64,000 nt of DNA, from contig NZ_BMIJ01000008.1 of assembly GCF_014641945.1 (NCBI RefSeq), positions 1 to 64,000 on the forward strand, in the 5' to 3' direction. The stretch is from Marinobacterium zhoushanense (GTDB lineage: Bacteria > Pseudomonadota > Gammaproteobacteria > Pseudomonadales > Balneatricaceae). The translations under genes were made by a program, and so were the position numbers. Positions 35,530 through 44,336 of this stretch are shown here, in pieces. Below the pieces are notes generated by a model. That model ran no database searches. It had not been told where the DNA came from and saw only the letters and a program-made list of their open reading frames with translations. Positions within the stretch are counted from its first letter, which is position 1; the number at the start of each line of letters is the position of its first letter.

Positions 35530-35803
35530 GGTGAAGAACCTGCTACTGCTTCAGATCACTGAGGTTGTCGGAAAGACGACAAAAATCGCCCTACTCTTTA
35601 CCTGGCAATTGCAACAACAGGGCCAGACTATCGTCTAATTGATTGAAACCCCATCAGTTTCAAAAGGTTGTCTACAAAACATGACACTTATCATGTATTA
35701 CTTTCATTGTGTCGGGAAAAAATGTGCATCTTTTTCGCTCAGCCTACCCTTCATGTTGCACCAAACAGTCTCAAATCTAATGGGGGATCTTTTCGGATCT
35801 GGC

Positions 35804-36319
35804 TCAGTGAGCAAGATGGGATTGAATAACCTGCCAGTAGTGCAGTTTTTGCTCATAAGCCATCGCAGCATGAGCTGGACTGGTAGAAGGAAGACGCAAG
35901 ATCTGAATACGCCCGTGTAACACGGAGATCAACTCGGGCCATTGCCGATACAGCAGCTTGTGCGCTGTTGCACCGTTGCAGCCGATCAGGCTCAGCTGTG
36001 GCAGGCGCTGGATCAATTCCGCCAGATCGTTCGGTTCGATGGAGTCCGTATCGATGCTGCTATCCAGACTGCCCGGGCGGTGACAGCGTCCGATCACATC
36101 CCAAAGTGCCACGCCGGACGCCTTGAGCGCCGTGATACGCGCCGCGTAGGGCAGCTCCACCGAGAAGCCGCACAACTGCGCCATGATCGGCCAGAACGCG
36201 TTGCGAGGATGGGCATAATACTGCTGTGCGCTCAACGACGCTGTGCCGGGCATGGAGCCGAGAATCAACACTCGGGCATCTTCCCGCCACTGCGGCATGA
36301 ATGAAACCGCCTCCGACAT
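35804..36319 (-). CDS. DNA-deoxyinosine glycosylase (uracil-DNA glycosylase superfamily, HDG type)
   Basis: A 171-residue glycosylase of the HDG/Mug-like group: VLILGSMPGTASLSAQQYYAHPRNAFWPIMAQL, GVALWDVIGRCHRPGSLDSSI, LIGCNGATAHKLLYRQWP and LPSTSPAHAAMAYEQKLHYW. Family 6 UDG members act on hypoxanthine (deoxyinosine) in DNA, lacking the uracil-specific GQDPY motif. The ATG at 36319 has AGGAG 6 bases upstream; a TTG two codons earlier is rejected. Divergent from apaH. Confidence 0.85.
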   Translation of the reverse strand: MSEAVSFMPQWREDARVLILGSMPGTASLSAQQYYAHPRNAFWPIMAQLCGFSVELPYAARITALKASGVALWDVIGRCHRPGSLDSSIDTDSIEPNDLAELIQRLPQLSLIGCNGATAHKLLYRQWPELISVLHGRIQILRLPSTSPAHAAMAYEQKLHYWQVIQSHLAH

Positions 36320-36416
36320 CAACAACTCCTAATATTCCGGTGTAGCACGGCGCGCTGTGACGCCGGGCGGGATAGGCTATCATATTGCCCTTTCGATCTG
36401 GGTTCAGTGGTATAGC

Positions 36417-37241
36417 ATGGCGACATACGCAGTAGGTGATATTCAGGGTTGTTACGACGAGTTCATCACCCTGCTCGACAAGATCGGCTTCAATGACGAC
36501 GACCAACTGTGGATCGCCGGTGATCTGGTCAATCGCGGCCCCAAATCTCTGGAGGTCCTGCGCTTCGTCAAACGGCTGGGATCGCGTGCACGCTGCGTCC
36601 TTGGCAACCATGATCTGCATCTGCTGGCGATCCACCACGGTACCGCCAGCGGTAAGCGCAAGGACACGCTGACCCCGGTACTGGAAGCAGAGGATCGCGA
36701 CGAGCTGATGCACTGGCTGCAGCAACAACCCTTGCTGGTGGATGACAAAGAGCTGGGCTACGTCATGACCCATGCCGGCATCCCTCCGCACTGGTCGCTG
36801 AAACTGGCCAAAAGCCTGGCCCATGAGGTGGAACAGGTACTGCGCAGTACGCTGGCCAACGAATATTTCCGCCATATGTACGGCAACCAGCCCGATACCT
36901 GGCAGGAGAAACTCAAGGGTTGGGATCGACTGCGCCTGATCACCAACTACTTCACCCGGATGCGTTTTCTTACGCCTTCGGGCAAACTGGAGTTCAGTGC
37001 CAATGGCGGACTCGACACCCAACCCGAGGGCTACTTCCCCTGGTATGAACTGCCGCGGGCGAGAACGCTCAAGCGCACCCAGCTGTTCGGTCACTGGGCC
37101 GCGCTGGGTAGCACCGGCCGGGAGGATGTTATCGCACTGGACACCGGCTGTGTCTGGGGCAACCAGCTGACCGCCGTGCGCCTGGAAGATGGCCAGCTGT
37201 TCAGTTGCGACTGCGTCGGTCACCTCGACTTCAATCACTAA
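36417..37241 (+). CDS. apaH: Symmetrical bis(5'-nucleosyl)-tetraphosphatase ApaH
   Basis: A 274-residue metallophosphoesterase: MATYAVGDIQGCYDEFITLLDKIGF, the metal-site motifs GDIQGC, GDLVNRGPKSLEVLRF and LGNHDLHLL, then MTHAGIPPHWSL and FGHWAALGS. It splits Ap4A to two ADP. The ATG at 36417 matches the family start; 20 extra codons are rejected. glpE follows 25 bp downstream. Confidence 0.96.
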   Translation: MATYAVGDIQGCYDEFITLLDKIGFNDDDQLWIAGDLVNRGPKSLEVLRFVKRLGSRARCVLGNHDLHLLAIHHGTASGKRKDTLTPVLEAEDRDELMHWLQQQPLLVDDKELGYVMTHAGIPPHWSLKLAKSLAHEVEQVLRSTLANEYFRHMYGNQPDTWQEKLKGWDRLRLITNYFTRMRFLTPSGKLEFSANGGLDTQPEGYFPWYELPRARTLKRTQLFGHWAALGSTGREDVIALDTGCVWGNQLTAVRLEDGQLFSCDCVGHLDFNH

Positions 37242-37266
37242 CGCTAAAACCGATAGGACGCCCAAC

Positions 37267-37584
37267 ATGGATCAATACCAATGCATATCTACCCAGGAGG
37301 CTGCCGATCTGATCGATCAGGGCGCTGCCATCGTCGACATCCGCGATGCGCAGAGCTTTTTCGGTCTGCACATCAAGGATGCGCTGAACCTCAGCAATGA
37401 CAACCTGCACGACTTTATGGCCGAGGCCGACATGGACAAGCCACTGATCGTCTGCTGCTACCACGGCATCAGCAGCCAGTCCGCAGCTGGTTTTCTGGTT
37501 CAGCAGGGATTCGATAAGGTGTATAGCCTGGATGGCGGTTTCGAAGCCTGGCGGGCAGCCTTCCCCGACCGCTGCGAGCGCTGA
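37267..37584 (+). CDS. glpE: Thiosulfate sulfurtransferase GlpE (single-domain rhodanese)
   Basis: A 105-residue rhodanese with catalytic C64 in CCYHGISSQSAAGFL, the GlpE-type loop, and the start MDQYQCISTQEAADLID. It transfers sulfane sulfur from thiosulfate to thiol acceptors such as thioredoxin. It lies between apaH and cca, 10 bp before the cca GTG start, so the three are probably one transcript. Confidence 0.93.
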   Translation: MDQYQCISTQEAADLIDQGAAIVDIRDAQSFFGLHIKDALNLSNDNLHDFMAEADMDKPLIVCCYHGISSQSAAGFLVQQGFDKVYSLDGGFEAWRAAFPDRCER

Positions 37585-37594
37585 GGCCAGGCTG

Positions 37595-38737
37595 GTGGAG
37601 ATCTACCTGGTGGGCGGCGCCGTGCGTGACCGGCTGCTCGGCCTCGGCGTCAAAGACCGGGACTGGGTGGTGGTTGGCGCGACACCCGAGCAGATGTTGG
37701 ACGCCGGTTTCAAGCAGGTGGGCAAGGATTTCCCTGTCTTTCTGCACCCCGACAGCGGCGAGGAGTACGCCCTGGCGCGTACCGAGCGCAAATCGGGCAA
37801 GGGCTACACCGGCTTCGACTTCTACGCCAACCCCGAGGTCACGCTGGAAGAGGATCTGTGCCGGCGCGACCTGACCATAAATGCCATCGCCGAAGACAGC
37901 GAGGGCAACCTGGTCGACCCTTATGGCGGTCAGCAGGATCTGCAGCAGAGACTCCTGCGCCACGTCTCCCCCGCGTTCAGCGAGGACCCCTTGCGCGTGC
38001 TGCGCGTGGCCCGCTTCGCGGCTCGCTTTGCCAGCCTGGGCTTTCATATAGCACCCGAGACCCTGGAGTTGATGCGCGAGTTAAGCGCCGGTGATGAGTT
38101 GTCCCACCTGACGGCCGAGCGGGTCTGGCAGGAGTTCGAGCGCGCACTGGCAACCCAATCCCCCATCACTTTCATCGAAGTGCTTAACGCGGTTGGCGCA
38201 TGTGAGCAACTGCTGGCCGAACTCTGTGAACTGGACACCACCGATGCCAAACAGCGCTCAGCAGCCCTGGCCGCCAGATCCAGCACAGCCGAACAGCAGT
38301 TCGCCCTGCTACTGGCGATCGCGACGCAGAATGAAGGCGACAAGCGTGCCATCGACAGCATCGAAGCGCTGTGTCGACGGCTAAAGTCACCCAATCGCTA
38401 TCGCGACCTGGCGCTGCAATTGCGCCGTTGGCATAACGCCCTCGCCGGTTTCGAGTCTCTAACTGCCATCGACCAGCTGCAGCTGATCAAGCAACTGGAC
38501 CTGTTACGCCGTCCTGAACGACTGGCACAGCTACGCCCCTGTGTCGAAGCCTTGCACCTGGATTTGGAAATTACGGCGCCTACACTGGAGCCCCTGCTGG
38601 AGCGTCTGCGGACACTCTCGCCACAGGAGCTGATGGCGGAAGGGTTCAGCGGCAAGGCGCTGGGCGAGGAGCTGGAAAGACGCCAACTGGCGATCTGCGC
38701 TGGGCTGGCAGCTGGGAATCAGTCGCCCGACGCCTGA
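37595..38737 (+). CDS. cca: CCA tRNA nucleotidyltransferase
   Basis: A 380-residue class II nucleotidyltransferase: VEIYLVGGAVRDRLLG, the metal-binding KDRDWVVVG (DxD), RRDLTINAIAED and the HVSPAFSEDPLRVLRVARFAAR body. It starts at GTG 37595 with GAGG upstream; the upstream frame overlaps glpE. Relative to E. coli Cca (about 412 residues) the middle region lacks the histidine-aspartate phosphohydrolase motif, so this is a short form. Its 3' end overlaps folK (convergent) by 19 bp. Confidence 0.93.
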   Translation: MEIYLVGGAVRDRLLGLGVKDRDWVVVGATPEQMLDAGFKQVGKDFPVFLHPDSGEEYALARTERKSGKGYTGFDFYANPEVTLEEDLCRRDLTINAIAEDSEGNLVDPYGGQQDLQQRLLRHVSPAFSEDPLRVLRVARFAARFASLGFHIAPETLELMRELSAGDELSHLTAERVWQEFERALATQSPITFIEVLNAVGACEQLLAELCELDTTDAKQRSAALAARSSTAEQQFALLLAIATQNEGDKRAIDSIEALCRRLKSPNRYRDLALQLRRWHNALAGFESLTAIDQLQLIKQLDLLRRPERLAQLRPCVEALHLDLEITAPTLEPLLERLRTLSPQELMAEGFSGKALGEELERRQLAICAGLAAGNQSPDA

Positions 38738-39258
38738 TCAGGGCCGGCGGTGTCCGGCATCGAGATCGGCCGTCCATCCCACTCAAATGCGATCGGCCAG
38801 AGCTTCTGCTCTGAGCGGTAGGCCCGCCAAAGCTCGGCAAAACTGACCTGCTCCTCCGGGTGCAACCACTCCGGCACCATCTCGGCCAGCGGTCGTAGCA
38901 CGAACGCGTTTTTCAGGATCTCGGCGCGGGGGATCTGGATGCCGTTGAAGAAGCCCACACTGTCGCCGAAGCAGAGAATATCGATATCCAGCGGCTGCTC
39001 GCAGCGGCGCTGACCGCGCTCACGGCCGACGCTATCCTCCAGCGACTTGAGCCAGGCAGACAGTGCCGCCAATGGCAGCGGGCTGTCCAGTGCGACCACC
39101 AGATTGAAATAGTTGTCGGCGCGCACACCCACCGCTTCGCTCTCGAACACCCGAGACACCTGCAACGGCCCAAAGTGCTCCTGCAGCGCGTCCAGCGCGG
39201 CGCAGATATTGGCGTAGCGGTTGAGATTGGAGCCCAGGCCCAGCAGTACCGCGGTCAT
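38719..39258 (-). CDS. folK: 6-hydroxymethyl-7,8-dihydropterin pyrophosphokinase FolK
   Basis: A 179-residue HPPK: LLGLGSNLNRYANICAALDAL, YFNLVVALDS, and the signature RCEQPLDIDILCFGD. It makes the pyrophosphorylated pterin for dihydropteroate synthase. Its start codon overlaps the folB stop by one base (TGATG). The C-terminal 40 residues (LWPIAFEWDGRPISMPDTAG) extend slightly beyond the usual 160-residue length. Confidence 0.94.
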   Translation of the reverse strand: MTAVLLGLGSNLNRYANICAALDALQEHFGPLQVSRVFESEAVGVRADNYFNLVVALDSPLPLAALSAWLKSLEDSVGRERGQRRCEQPLDIDILCFGDSVGFFNGIQIPRAEILKNAFVLRPLAEMVPEWLHPEEQVSFAELWRAYRSEQKLWPIAFEWDGRPISMPDTAGPDQASGD

Positions 39259-39611
39259 CAGGCGAGCGAACCTCGCTCGATACGCACACCGACGGTACGG
39301 GCCGCAGGGACCGCGCCGGGCTTGTTCACTTCAAGACAGAGCCAGGGCACGGAGAACTCGCTCATCACCAGCGCTGCCAGCTGCTCGGCCAGAGTCTCGA
39401 TCAGCAGGCAGTGGTTTGTCTGCACATGCTCAATCACCCGGTCGGACACGCTTTTGTAGTTCAGCGCCGCATCGATATTCTCGCTGCGCGCCGCTTCCGA
39501 TATATCCCAGGCCATCTCGAGATCGATCACCAGAAGCTGGGGCGTCACGCGCTCCCAGTCGTAGATACCAATGATCGTTTCCACCTCTAAGCCACGTATG
39601 TACACTCTATC
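39258..39611 (-). CDS. folB: Dihydroneopterin aldolase FolB
   Basis: A 117-residue T-fold protein: MDRVYIRGLEVETIIGIYDWERVTPQLLVIDLEMAWD, ALNYKSVSDRVIEHVQ, LIETLAEQLAALV and LEVNKPGAVPAARTVGVRIER. The conserved E in LIETLAE and K in VNKPGA match the aldolase active site. ATG at 39611; 16 upstream codons are rejected. Coupled to folK by a one-base stop/start overlap and divergent from plsY. Confidence 0.94.
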   Translation of the reverse strand, partial: DRVYIRGLEVETIIGIYDWERVTPQLLVIDLEMAWDISEAARSENIDAALNYKSVSDRVIEHVQTNHCLLIETLAEQLAALVMSEFSVPWLCLEVNKPGAVPAARTVGVRIERGSLA

Positions 39612-39640
39612 CATTGGACTAACCTGGAGATCTGTGAGGA

Positions 39641-40231
39641 ATGCCGGGAACCCTGACATCTATTGGTGCGCTGATGATCGGGCTGGCCTATCTGCTCGGT
39701 TCCATCCCGACCGCTGTGTTGGTGTGCAACTCTATGGGCATAGCAGACCCTCGTCAACAAGGCTCCGGCAACCCTGGCGCAACCAACGTGCTGCGCATCG
39801 GGAATAGAACCGCGGCAGCGCTTACCCTCGCCGGGGATATCGGCAAGGGTGCCGCAGCCGTCTCCCTCGCCCATTTCGCCGGGCTCGCCGGATCCGCCCT
39901 TGGGCTCTGTGCACTGGCCGCAGTACTGGGGCATCTTTACCCGCTTCAGGGCGTGGCCCAGGGCGGCAAAGGGGTATCCACTACGCTTGGCGTCAGTCTG
40001 GTGCTGAGTCCGCTACTTGCACTGTGCCAAGCCCTGAGCTGGATCTGCCTGTTCGCGCTGACCCGCATCTCCTCCGTGGCATCCCTGGTCACCGCCCTGC
40101 TGACCCCGGTCTATGCCTGGCTGCTGATACCTGAACTGCTCGGCATCCTGACGCTGATCACACTGCTGCTGGTGGCGCGTCATGCACGCAACATCCGTAA
40201 CCTTCTGCACCACGACGAGCCCAGGCTGTAG
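39641..40231 (+). CDS. plsY: Glycerol-3-phosphate acyltransferase PlsY
   Basis: A 196-residue inner-membrane protein with about five helices and the PlsY motifs LLGSIPTAVLV, GSGNPGATNVLR, DIGKGAAAV and GGKGVSTTLGV. It transfers an acyl group from acyl phosphate to glycerol 3-phosphate, the first step of phospholipid synthesis. GTGAGGA lies right before the ATG. Convergent with tsaD. Confidence 0.95.
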   Translation: MPGTLTSIGALMIGLAYLLGSIPTAVLVCNSMGIADPRQQGSGNPGATNVLRIGNRTAAALTLAGDIGKGAAAVSLAHFAGLAGSALGLCALAAVLGHLYPLQGVAQGGKGVSTTLGVSLVLSPLLALCQALSWICLFALTRISSVASLVTALLTPVYAWLLIPELLGILTLITLLLVARHARNIRNLLHHDEPRL

Positions 40232-40239
40232 AGAGCAGC

Positions 40240-41268
40240 TCAAATCGCCGGCAGGGTGTCCATCGGCCAGCGCGGACGCGCCAGGATCGTCAGGTCGCTT
40301 TGCTGGCCCGCCAACAGCCGCTGACAACCGGCAAAGGCGATCATTGCGCCGTTGTCGGTACAGAACCTGGGCCGGGCATAGAACAGTTTCGCCCGCTCCT
40401 TCTGCATCACCGCCGCCAACTTTTCGCGCAGTCGCGCATTGGCACTGACACCGCCGGCGATCACCAGTTGACGATAAGAGGTCTGCTGGATGGCACGACG
40501 ACACTTGATCGCCAGTGTATCCACCACCGCCTCTTCAAAGGCCGCGGCAATATCTGCCAGCGTCTGCGGATCGATATTGCCCTGCGCGTCGCGCTGGTCG
40601 CTGACCGTATTCAGGGTGAAGGTCTTGAGCCCGGAAAAGCTGAAGTCGAGGCCGGGACGGTCGGTCATCGGCCGCGGGAAGGTGAAGCGACTGCGGTCAC
40701 CCTTCTGTGCCAGCTTGGCGATCAGTGGACCACCGGGGTAATCCAGCCCCAGCATCTTGGCGGCCTTGTCGAACGCCTCGCCGGCGGCATCGTCCAGCGA
40801 TTCACCGAGCAGACTGTAACGGCCTATGCCTTCCACTTTAACCAGCTGCGTGTGACCGCCGGACACCAACAGTGCAACAAATGGGAAGGCTGGCGGCGTC
40901 TCCTCAAGCATCGGCGCCAGCAGGTGTCCCTCCATATGGTGCACCGCGATCGCCGGTATGCCCAGGGACAGCGCCAGCGCCCGCCCGGTGGATGCGCCCA
41001 CCATCAACGCGCCGATAAGACCGGGTCCCGCGGTATAGGCGATGGCATCGATATCGGATAGCGCCAACCCGGCATCTGCCATCACTTCACGGATCAGCGG
41101 GATCAGTTTGCGCACATGGTCGCGTGATGCCAGCTCCGGCACCACGCCGCCATACTCGGCATGCATCTCGACCTGCGAGTAGAGCGCATCGGCCAATAGC
41201 CCCTGTTCACTGTCGTACAGCGCTACGCCGGTTTCATCGCAGGAGGTCTCTATACCCAGTACACGCAT
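40240..41268 (-). CDS. tsaD: tRNA N6-adenosine threonylcarbamoyltransferase TsaD
   Basis: A 342-residue ASKHA-fold enzyme: MRVLGIETSCDETGVALYD, the iron-site histidines in HHMEGHLLAPML, LLVSGGHTQLV, LDDAAGEAFDKAAKMLGLDYPGG and VIAGGVSANARLREKL. It installs t6A37 on ANN-decoding tRNAs. It is divergent from rpsU, the arrangement typical of gammaproteobacteria. Confidence 0.97.
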   Translation of the reverse strand: MRVLGIETSCDETGVALYDSEQGLLADALYSQVEMHAEYGGVVPELASRDHVRKLIPLIREVMADAGLALSDIDAIAYTAGPGLIGALMVGASTGRALALSLGIPAIAVHHMEGHLLAPMLEETPPAFPFVALLVSGGHTQLVKVEGIGRYSLLGESLDDAAGEAFDKAAKMLGLDYPGGPLIAKLAQKGDRSRFTFPRPMTDRPGLDFSFSGLKTFTLNTVSDQRDAQGNIDPQTLADIAAAFEEAVVDTLAIKCRRAIQQTSYRQLVIAGGVSANARLREKLAAVMQKERAKLFYARPRFCTDNGAMIAFAGCQRLLAGQQSDLTILARPRWPMDTLPAI

Positions 41269-41434
41269 CTTTTCTGGCCTTTCGTGGTCTCAACTTTACA
41301 GAGGTGCGGATTATCCCATCTCTTTACTTCCGCAGCCAGCCTGACTAAAATTTGCGGCCTTATTCTCTAGGCTAAGCTTAACAGGCGAGCTGAAAGGATA
41401 AATAACCGAAACCCAAACCCAAGGTGAGAGATCA

Positions 41435-41650
41435 ATGCCTGCAGTTAAAGTTAAAGATAACGAGCCGTTTGACGTAGCTCTGCGTCGCTTCAAGCGTTCC
41501 TGCGAAAAAGCCGGTATCCTGGCTGAAGTCCGTCGTCGTGAGTGCTACGAAAAGCCCACTACCCAGCGTAAGCGTGCAGCTGCTGCAGCTGTTAAGCGTC
41601 ACGCCAAGAAAGTTCAGCGCGAAAACGCTCGCCGCGTACGCCTGTACTGA
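41435..41650 (+). CDS. rpsU: 30S ribosomal protein bS21
   Basis: 71 residues, MPAVKVKDNEPFDVALRRFKRSCEKAGILAEVRRRECYEKPTTQRKRAAAAAVKRHAKKVQRENARRVRLY, essentially the standard bS21 sequence. First gene of the macromolecular-synthesis operon rpsU-yqeY-dnaG-rpoD. Confidence 0.98.
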   Translation: MPAVKVKDNEPFDVALRRFKRSCEKAGILAEVRRRECYEKPTTQRKRAAAAAVKRHAKKVQRENARRVRLY

Positions 41651-41652
41651 TC

Positions 41653-41680
41653 ATCTGCTTCAGTAATAGCTGAAGCAGAT
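41653..41680 (+). terminator. Attenuator-like hairpin between rpsU and yqeY
   Basis: ATCTGCTTCAG, six-base loop, CTGAAGCAGAT: a perfect 11-bp stem three bases after the rpsU stop, with no T tract after it. In E. coli a partial terminator at the same place lets far more rpsU than dnaG be made; a similar role here is inferred. Confidence 0.7.
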
Positions 41681-41727
41681 TAGCATTACTTGTAATCGAT
41701 ACCCGACGTTAGAACGGCAGGATAGGC

Positions 41728-42171
41728 ATGTCTGACCTCAAAACGCAGATTACCGAACAGATGAAGGACGCCATGCGCGCCAAAGATAAGGCCCGCCTGG
41801 GCACTATCCGTCTGATCCTGGCCGATATCAAACGCATCGAAGTGGATGAGCGTATTGAGCTCGACGATGCACGGGTACTGCAGGTGCTGGACAAGATGGT
41901 CAAGCAGCGCCGCGATTCGATTGCCCAGTATCTGGCGGCTGAGCGCCCAGAACTGGCGGACAAGGAGCAGCAGGAGCTGGAGGTGATTAAAACTTTCCTG
42001 CCGCAGCCTCTCAGTGATGAAGAGATCAACGCAATTCTCGATGACGCCATCGCCACCACTGGCGCCAGTTCCATGGCCGACATGGGCAAGGTGATGGGCG
42101 TAGTCAAACCCAAGATTCAGGGTCGCGCCGATATGGGCGTGGTCTCTAAACTGGTAAAAGCGAAGCTCTGA
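41728..42171 (+). CDS. yqeY: GatB/YqeY domain protein
   Basis: A 147-residue YqeY protein: LKTQITEQMKDAMRAKDKARLGTIRLILADIKRIEVDERIELDDARVLQVLDKMVKQRRDSIAQY, then the C-terminal domain FLPQPLSDEEINAILDDAI...GASSMADMGKVMGVVKPKIQGRADMG. The family resembles the tRNA-binding tail of GatB and may act in tRNA amidation or quality control; its exact role is unknown. Commonly sits between rpsU and dnaG in this group. Confidence 0.93.
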   Translation: MSDLKTQITEQMKDAMRAKDKARLGTIRLILADIKRIEVDERIELDDARVLQVLDKMVKQRRDSIAQYLAAERPELADKEQQELEVIKTFLPQPLSDEEINAILDDAIATTGASSMADMGKVMGVVKPKIQGRADMGVVSKLVKAKL

Positions 42172-42207
42172 CGCTAAGCTCTCGCTGCCAGTCGACAGCG
42201 AGGTTCT

Positions 42208-44130
42208 ATGGCCGGGCGAATCCCACAGCACTTCATCGATGACCTGCTCGCGCGCGTCAATATCGTTGACGTGGTCGACAGCCGCATCAAGCTCAAGCGT
42301 GCCGGCAAGAACTACTCCGCGCTCTGCCCTTTCCACAAGGAAAAATCCCCCTCCTTTTCGGTCAGCCCCGACAAGCAGTTCTACTACTGTTTCGGCTGCG
42401 GCGCCGGCGGCAACGCACTTGGCTTTGTCATGGAACATGACCGGCTCAGTTTTCCCGAAGCGGTTGATGAGCTGGCCCGATTGGTGGGGATGGAAGTACC
42501 GCGCGAAAACGACCGCCCGGCAGACCTGGCGCGCGAAAAGCAGATCAAAAACCAGTTTTCAGTGCTGGAGCAGGCCAACCAGTTCTACCAGCAGCAACTG
42601 CGCAGCAACGAACAGCGCCAGCGCGCCGTGGATTACCTGAAGAAGCGCGGCCTGACCGGGCAGATCGCCGCCCGCTTCCAGATCGGGTATGCGCCGCCGG
42701 GCTGGGATAATCTGCTCAATCACCTCAACTCACTGGACGAGGCCGAAGTCCAGCTGGAAAGATCGGGCCTGGCGATCCACAACGAAGAGCGCAACCGCTA
42801 CTACGACCGCTTCCGTGACCGTATCATGTTCCCGATCCTCGACATGCGCGGGCGCACCATTGGCTTCGGCGGCCGCGTGCTCGGCGATGACAAACCCAAA
42901 TACCTGAACTCCCCGGAGACCGACACCTTCCACAAGGGACGCGAGCTCTACGGCCTGTACGAGGCACGCCAGCACACCCCATCACTGGATCGACTGCTGA
43001 TCGTCGAGGGCTATATGGATGTGGTCAGCCTGGCCCAGCACGGCATCACCTGGTCGGTGGCCACTCTCGGCACCGCGACCACCGCGTCCCACCTGGAGCG
43101 GCTGTTCAAGCTGGTACCGGAGGTGATCTTCTGCTTCGATGGCGACAACGCCGGCCGCAATGCGGCGAAACGCGCGCTGGATACCACGCTACCGGTGATC
43201 AAAGACGGGCAACAGGCGCGCTTCCTGTTTCTGCCCGAGGGCGAGGACCCGGACACGCTGGTACGCCAGGAGGGTGAAGCGGCGTTCTCCCAGCGGGTCA
43301 AAGAAGCCCTGCCGCTGAGCGAGTTCTTCTTCAAGGCCCTGTCGGAAGGTGCCGACCTGGCGAGCATGGATGGCCGCGCCCGCTTCAGCAACCAGGCGCT
43401 GCCGCTGATCCAATCGATGCAGCCCAGCCTTCTGCAGCAGATGATGATGGACCGGATCTGCGAGATCACCGGCCTGTCGCTCGAGCAGCTCAACAGCGTG
43501 ATCGATCTGCACCGCGCCACCGAACCGCCCCCTCTCACATCGGCCGCACCCAGCCAACGCCCGCGTGCTGCACGTGACGAGATGCCGCCAGCGGAGGAGT
43601 ATGACTACGGCTACGATTACGAGCCGGCCTACCCAGCCTACGCAGACGAGCAACCCGAGCAGAGTTATCCACAACCACGCCAATCCAAGCCCAAGAGCGG
43701 TAAAAAGTTGAAGATCAACCTGGTCAGCAGCGCTATCTCCATACTGCTGCACCGACCGGAGCTGGCCTCGACCCAGCCTGAAGCCACTCTGCTCAAGGGG
43801 CTGCGTGAGCCCAATATCGAGCTGCTGACCGACCTGCTGGACTACCTGCAACGCACGCCGGACGCGTCGCTGGGCACACTGGTGGTCGACTGGCAGCAGG
43901 ATTCTGACCGCCAGGCGCAACTGATGCTGCTTAACGAAATCGCCCACCTGGACCCGGTACTGGGCGACGTGGACGCCGGCAAGCTACTCGGCGAGACCAT
44001 GCAACGTCTGCTCAGCCGCCACTCGGAAGCCCGCATCGACGAGCTGATGAAGAAAAAGCAACAGTGCCCGCTAACGACAGAAGAGATGCAGCAACTGAAT
44101 ACACTGCTGATCAACTCGGCCAATCGCTAG
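42208..44130 (+). CDS. dnaG: DNA primase DnaG
   Basis: A 640-residue primase. N-terminal zinc-binding domain with C40, H43, C61 and C64 (ALCPFHKEKSPSFSV.P..QFYYCFGCGAGG), then the catalytic core with TOPRIM motif LLIVEGYMDVVSL and the acidic FCFDGDNAGRNA, and a C-terminal DnaB-interacting domain. A Tyr/Pro/Glu-rich linker (about 455-500, EEYDYGYDYEPAYPAYADEQPEQ) joins core and helicase-binding domain and is longer than in E. coli. Makes RNA primers at the replication fork. Confidence 0.97.
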   Translation: MAGRIPQHFIDDLLARVNIVDVVDSRIKLKRAGKNYSALCPFHKEKSPSFSVSPDKQFYYCFGCGAGGNALGFVMEHDRLSFPEAVDELARLVGMEVPRENDRPADLAREKQIKNQFSVLEQANQFYQQQLRSNEQRQRAVDYLKKRGLTGQIAARFQIGYAPPGWDNLLNHLNSLDEAEVQLERSGLAIHNEERNRYYDRFRDRIMFPILDMRGRTIGFGGRVLGDDKPKYLNSPETDTFHKGRELYGLYEARQHTPSLDRLLIVEGYMDVVSLAQHGITWSVATLGTATTASHLERLFKLVPEVIFCFDGDNAGRNAAKRALDTTLPVIKDGQQARFLFLPEGEDPDTLVRQEGEAAFSQRVKEALPLSEFFFKALSEGADLASMDGRARFSNQALPLIQSMQPSLLQQMMMDRICEITGLSLEQLNSVIDLHRATEPPPLTSAAPSQRPRAARDEMPPAEEYDYGYDYEPAYPAYADEQPEQSYPQPRQSKPKSGKKLKINLVSSAISILLHRPELASTQPEATLLKGLREPNIELLTDLLDYLQRTPDASLGTLVVDWQQDSDRQAQLMLLNEIAHLDPVLGDVDAGKLLGETMQRLLSRHSEARIDELMKKKQQCPLTTEEMQQLNTLLINSANR

Positions 44131-44245
44131 AGCCGTTCGCGACGACCAAAATCCCGGCGACGACACCAAACAGGAAGAGCAGCTGCAATCTGGTGAAACT
44201 GTTCTATTATTCACCTATCAATATGAACAACTTCTACAGATCAAC

Positions 44246-44274
44246 TGGCCACAGTCGGGCAAAAACGCTATAAT
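44246..44274 (+). promoter_or_regulatory. Candidate internal promoter for rpoD
   Basis: A perfect -10 TATAAT (44269-44274) with TGGCCA 17 bp upstream as a weak -35, in the 206-bp dnaG-rpoD gap. The rpoD ATG is 62 bp further on. Separate rpoD promoters between or within dnaG are known in relatives. Confidence 0.6.
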
Positions 44275-44336
44275 GTCGCGCTTGATTCTACACTGCCACC
44301 AGTCATCTCTCAGCATTCACTCTTCACAGGGGTTCT

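Noticed and set aside
35642..35662. CRISPR-like repeat GTTTCAA/TTGAAAC
   Set aside because: Only one inverted repeat is present, with no spacer array or cas gene.
35639..35920. Plus-strand 93-codon frame before the DNA glycosylase
   Set aside because: It lacks a ribosome-binding site and family-like sequence and overlaps the end of the glycosylase gene on the other strand.
36060..37268. 402-codon frame antisense to apaH
   Set aside because: apaH is unambiguous on the other strand; the antisense frame has no family features.
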